DNA of 64,000 nucleotides, from NCBI RefSeq assembly GCF_022869785.1, contig NZ_CP094997.1, forward strand, positions 1,984,001 through 2,048,000, in the 5' to 3' direction. The stretch comes from Dyadobacter chenwenxiniae (lineage in GTDB: Bacteria > Bacteroidota > Bacteroidia > Cytophagales > Spirosomataceae). The first letter of the stretch is position 1. Each line of letters starts with the position of its first letter. Both the position numbers and the translations under genes were made by a program. A model generated the notes under the pieces. The model did no database searches, was not told the origin of the DNA, and saw nothing but the letters and a program-made list of their open reading frames with translations. Below, in pieces: positions 62,168-64,000 of this stretch.

Positions 62168-64000
62168 TTAAAGGGTGATCCTCAGTCCCAGCACCAGACT
62201 TCTGTTTAAAATCGTATTATTGGTTTGTCCACCCGATTGCGCGCCTGCGGTGGTATCCCAGCCGGTAATGTCCTCCGGGTTGAGTCCGGCCTTCACGGCT
62301 GCCCCGCCCCACATGAATGGGTTGAGTACCTGCGCGTAAACCTGCGCATTGCCGATCTTGTAGCGCTCGGCGATTTTTGTGGCAAGATTATAAGTAAGCG
62401 ATATATTTCTCAACGCCACTAGCGAGCCGTCTACATAATTGCGAACGCTGTTGTAATTGGTAAATGTCGCTGTGGTCGGCTGCGGGTAAGCGGCACCTGT
62501 GTTGGTCGGGCTCCATGTGTCGTTCTCAATTCTTCGTCCATAAGTTTGCAGTGCGCCATAATACAAGTTGTTCACACGGGCCTGGATCAAAAAGCTTAAC
62601 TCAAAATCCTTATAACCCAGCGTGTTGGTAATTCCGGCTGTCCACGAAGGTCTGTTGCTTCCTAAAATTGCCTTGTCGTTGTCATTAATCACGCCAAATC
62701 CATTGTCCAGGTAAGTAACCACTTCTCCGCTGGCCAATGTGACTGTCTTGGTGCTTCCGCCCGACTCCGTGTTGGTGACCAGCGGCTGGTCTTTGATTTT
62801 AACCTGGCCTGGCAATGCGGTGATATTTCCGATTTTTTTGTAGAGCTCGATCAGCCGCAGGTCCTCAGGGGTATTTTGCCAAAGCCGGTCATATTGATAA
62901 TCGCGGAAAACAGAGATCGGCTGACCGATATACCAGCCATTTGCCAGGTCATCCACGCGGCCATCGGTCAGTTCAAGAATCTTTTCGCGGTTTGCCGACC
63001 AGTTCAGATCTGTGCGCCAGGTGAAATCCTTTTGATTTACATTCACGGTGGAAACCGTGATTTCGATCCCCTGATTTTGCGTTTTTCCAATATTGCTTAA
63101 AATGCTGGTATAACCCAGCACGGGCGGGATCGAACGCGACATGAGCAGATCGCTGGTCTGCGCTTTATATACTTCCAATGAACCCGAAATGCGGTTTTTA
63201 AATAATGCAAAGTCTAACCCAATGTTCTGCTGGGCTGTCTTTTCCCAGCGCAGATCCTGATTGGGCATTGTAGCCGATTTATAACCCGCGGCCTGCGTTT
63301 CGTTAAAGACGTAACCCGCGCCGATGATTGAGCCACCAGTGGAATATGCAGCGACCGACGAGTTACCCGTCCGGCCCCAGCTGTAACGCAGTTTCAACTG
63401 GCTCACCCAGCTTAACTGCTTGATAAACGCCTCTTCTTCCAATTTCCAGGCCAGTGCTGCCGAGGGAAAAAACGCCCATTTGTTGCCATTTGCCAGCACC
63501 GATGCGCCGTCCCACCGGCCCGTTAATGTCACCAGAAAACGGTCAAGCAAGCCATAATTGATCCGGCCCATGTATGAAGCCAGCGCCGAGCGGCTGTACG
63601 AAGTTCCGTAGCCCATGGGAATGCCAGTCGCATTGGCCGCCAGGTTGTACCATAGGGAAGTCGGGAAGGTGATGCCTTGGGCGCGGATGTTGATGGAATT
63701 AGTCGTATTCTGCTGCATGGATTGCAAGGCAGTGATGCCCAAATTGTGAACCCCAAATTGCTTGTTGAAAAACAGGATATTTTCCATGGTCCAGCCCAGC
63801 GCTTTGTTATGCGCATTGTAGCCGATTAGCGGCGCGGTGCCGACTGCGCTGAAAGGGTTGGTATAATTAGGTCCAAAAAAAGATCCGTATTCTTTATCAC
63901 TGTACTGAGCCCCGAATTTGACATTGTATTTGAGCCAGTCGGTAAAGCGGACTTCGGCATAAATGTTGGAAAGCAGTGAAGCCAGCTTGTGCTCGTTAGT
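62168..64000 (-). CDS. SusC-like TonB-dependent receptor, C-terminal part (runs off window)
   Basis: The C-terminal 610 codons or so of a SusC receptor. The frame is open without interruption to the window edge at 64000; the methionine at 63787 is internal, because T-N-E-H-K-L-A-S-L-L-S-N-I-Y-A-E-V-R-F-T to N-K-A-L-G-W-T precede it in frame. Barrel-strand patterns (D-R-F-L-V-T-L-T-G-R-W-D-G-A-S, N-K-W-A-F-F-P-S-A-A-L-A-W, L-V-L-G-L-R-I-T-L at the end) are typical. It heads this half of the sulfatase locus with the large SusD. Confidence 0.93.
   Translation of the reverse strand, partial: TNEHKLASLLSNIYAEVRFTDWLKYNVKFGAQYSDKEYGSFFGPNYTNPFSAVGTAPLIGYNAHNKALGWTMENILFFNKQFGVHNLGITALQSMQQNTTNSINIRAQGITFPTSLWYNLAANATGIPMGYGTSYSRSALASYMGRINYGLLDRFLVTLTGRWDGASVLANGNKWAFFPSAALAWKLEEEAFIKQLSWVSQLKLRYSWGRTGNSSVAAYSTGGSIIGAGYVFNETQAAGYKSATMPNQDLRWEKTAQQNIGLDFALFKNRISGSLEVYKAQTSDLLMSRSIPPVLGYTSILSNIGKTQNQGIEITVSTVNVNQKDFTWRTDLNWSANREKILELTDGRVDDLANGWYIGQPISVFRDYQYDRLWQNTPEDLRLIELYKKIGNITALPGQVKIKDQPLVTNTESGGSTKTVTLASGEVVTYLDNGFGVINDNDKAILGSNRPSWTAGITNTLGYKDFELSFLIQARVNNLYYGALQTYGRRIENDTWSPTNTGAAYPQPTTATFTNYNSVRNYVDGSLVALRNISLTYNLATKIAERYKIGNAQVYAQVLNPFMWGGAAVKAGLNPEDITGWDTTAGAQSGGQTNNTILNRSLVLGLRITL

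Noticed and set aside
63529..63816. Minus-strand frame overlapping the partial SusC gene
   Set aside because: It is an out-of-frame shadow; the SusC frame is open through this region to the window edge.

Overview
The window reads as chromosomal DNA of a Bacteroidota bacterium, most likely Cytophagales (Spirosomataceae, Dyadobacter-like). The evidence is two SusC/SusD pairs, LytS/LytTR two-component genes, a CheB-CheR-PAS kinase, DUF2490, DUF1080 and DUF6250 proteins, and promoters of the Bacteroidota type (TTTG, about 20 nt, TAnnTTTG). The genus is an inference. I found no rRNA, tRNA, CRISPR array, transposase or phage gene.

Layout. 1-6.2 kb: a DNA-repair/stress block. The start of imuB (cut by the window edge) and imuA lie 5.4 kb apart on the same strand. 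Between them sit an AlkB-type demethylase, two back-to-back ArsR-SRPBCC modules with different operators, the remains of a third ArsR gene in front of a VOC protein, and a secreted esterase. 6.3-16.3 kb: metabolic and envelope genes, including a sugar isomerase-like protein, a vanadium-haloperoxidase-like phosphatase, a DUF1080 3-keto-glycoside hydrolase, an FAD/NAD(P)-binding protein, a MOSC protein, an MFS transporter, a lipoprotein and a polytopic membrane protein. 16.3-23.2 kb: two signalling clusters, first LytTR regulator plus TPR histidine kinase, then two LytS-type kinases plus a LytTR regulator. 23.2-31.7 kb: a PQQ sugar dehydrogenase/cytochrome c fusion, a metallophosphoesterase, a copper ATPase, DUF2490 and a chromate transporter with an AraC relic before it. 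32-40.6 kb: an L,D-transpeptidase, then an operon of stand-alone CheB, a 1770-residue CheB-CheR-PAS-kinase and a receiver protein. 40.9-46.4 kb: hydrolases, a Crp-type regulator divergent from a PRISE-type reductase with an FNR-like palindrome between them, and an AraC regulator.

46.5-64 kb is one polysaccharide-utilization locus on the minus strand for a sulfated glycan: SusC/SusD (partial), sulfatase, DUF6250 protein, a scar of ECF sigma factor and TPR fragments, a second SusC/SusD, and three more sulfatases. Two of the four sulfatases carry single-base frameshifts, and a third has a non-canonical formylglycine motif (C-V-L-S-R). No glycoside hydrolase or classic lyase was recognised in this part of the locus.

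The observations I rate highest are the ArsR/SRPBCC regulatory family with matched operators and a decayed third member, the split imuA/imuB pair, the Asp-to-Asn change in the CheB triad of the giant fusion next to an intact CheB, the eroding sulfatase locus with its sigma/TPR scar, and the FNR-like operator. I did not find a clearly new multi-gene system.
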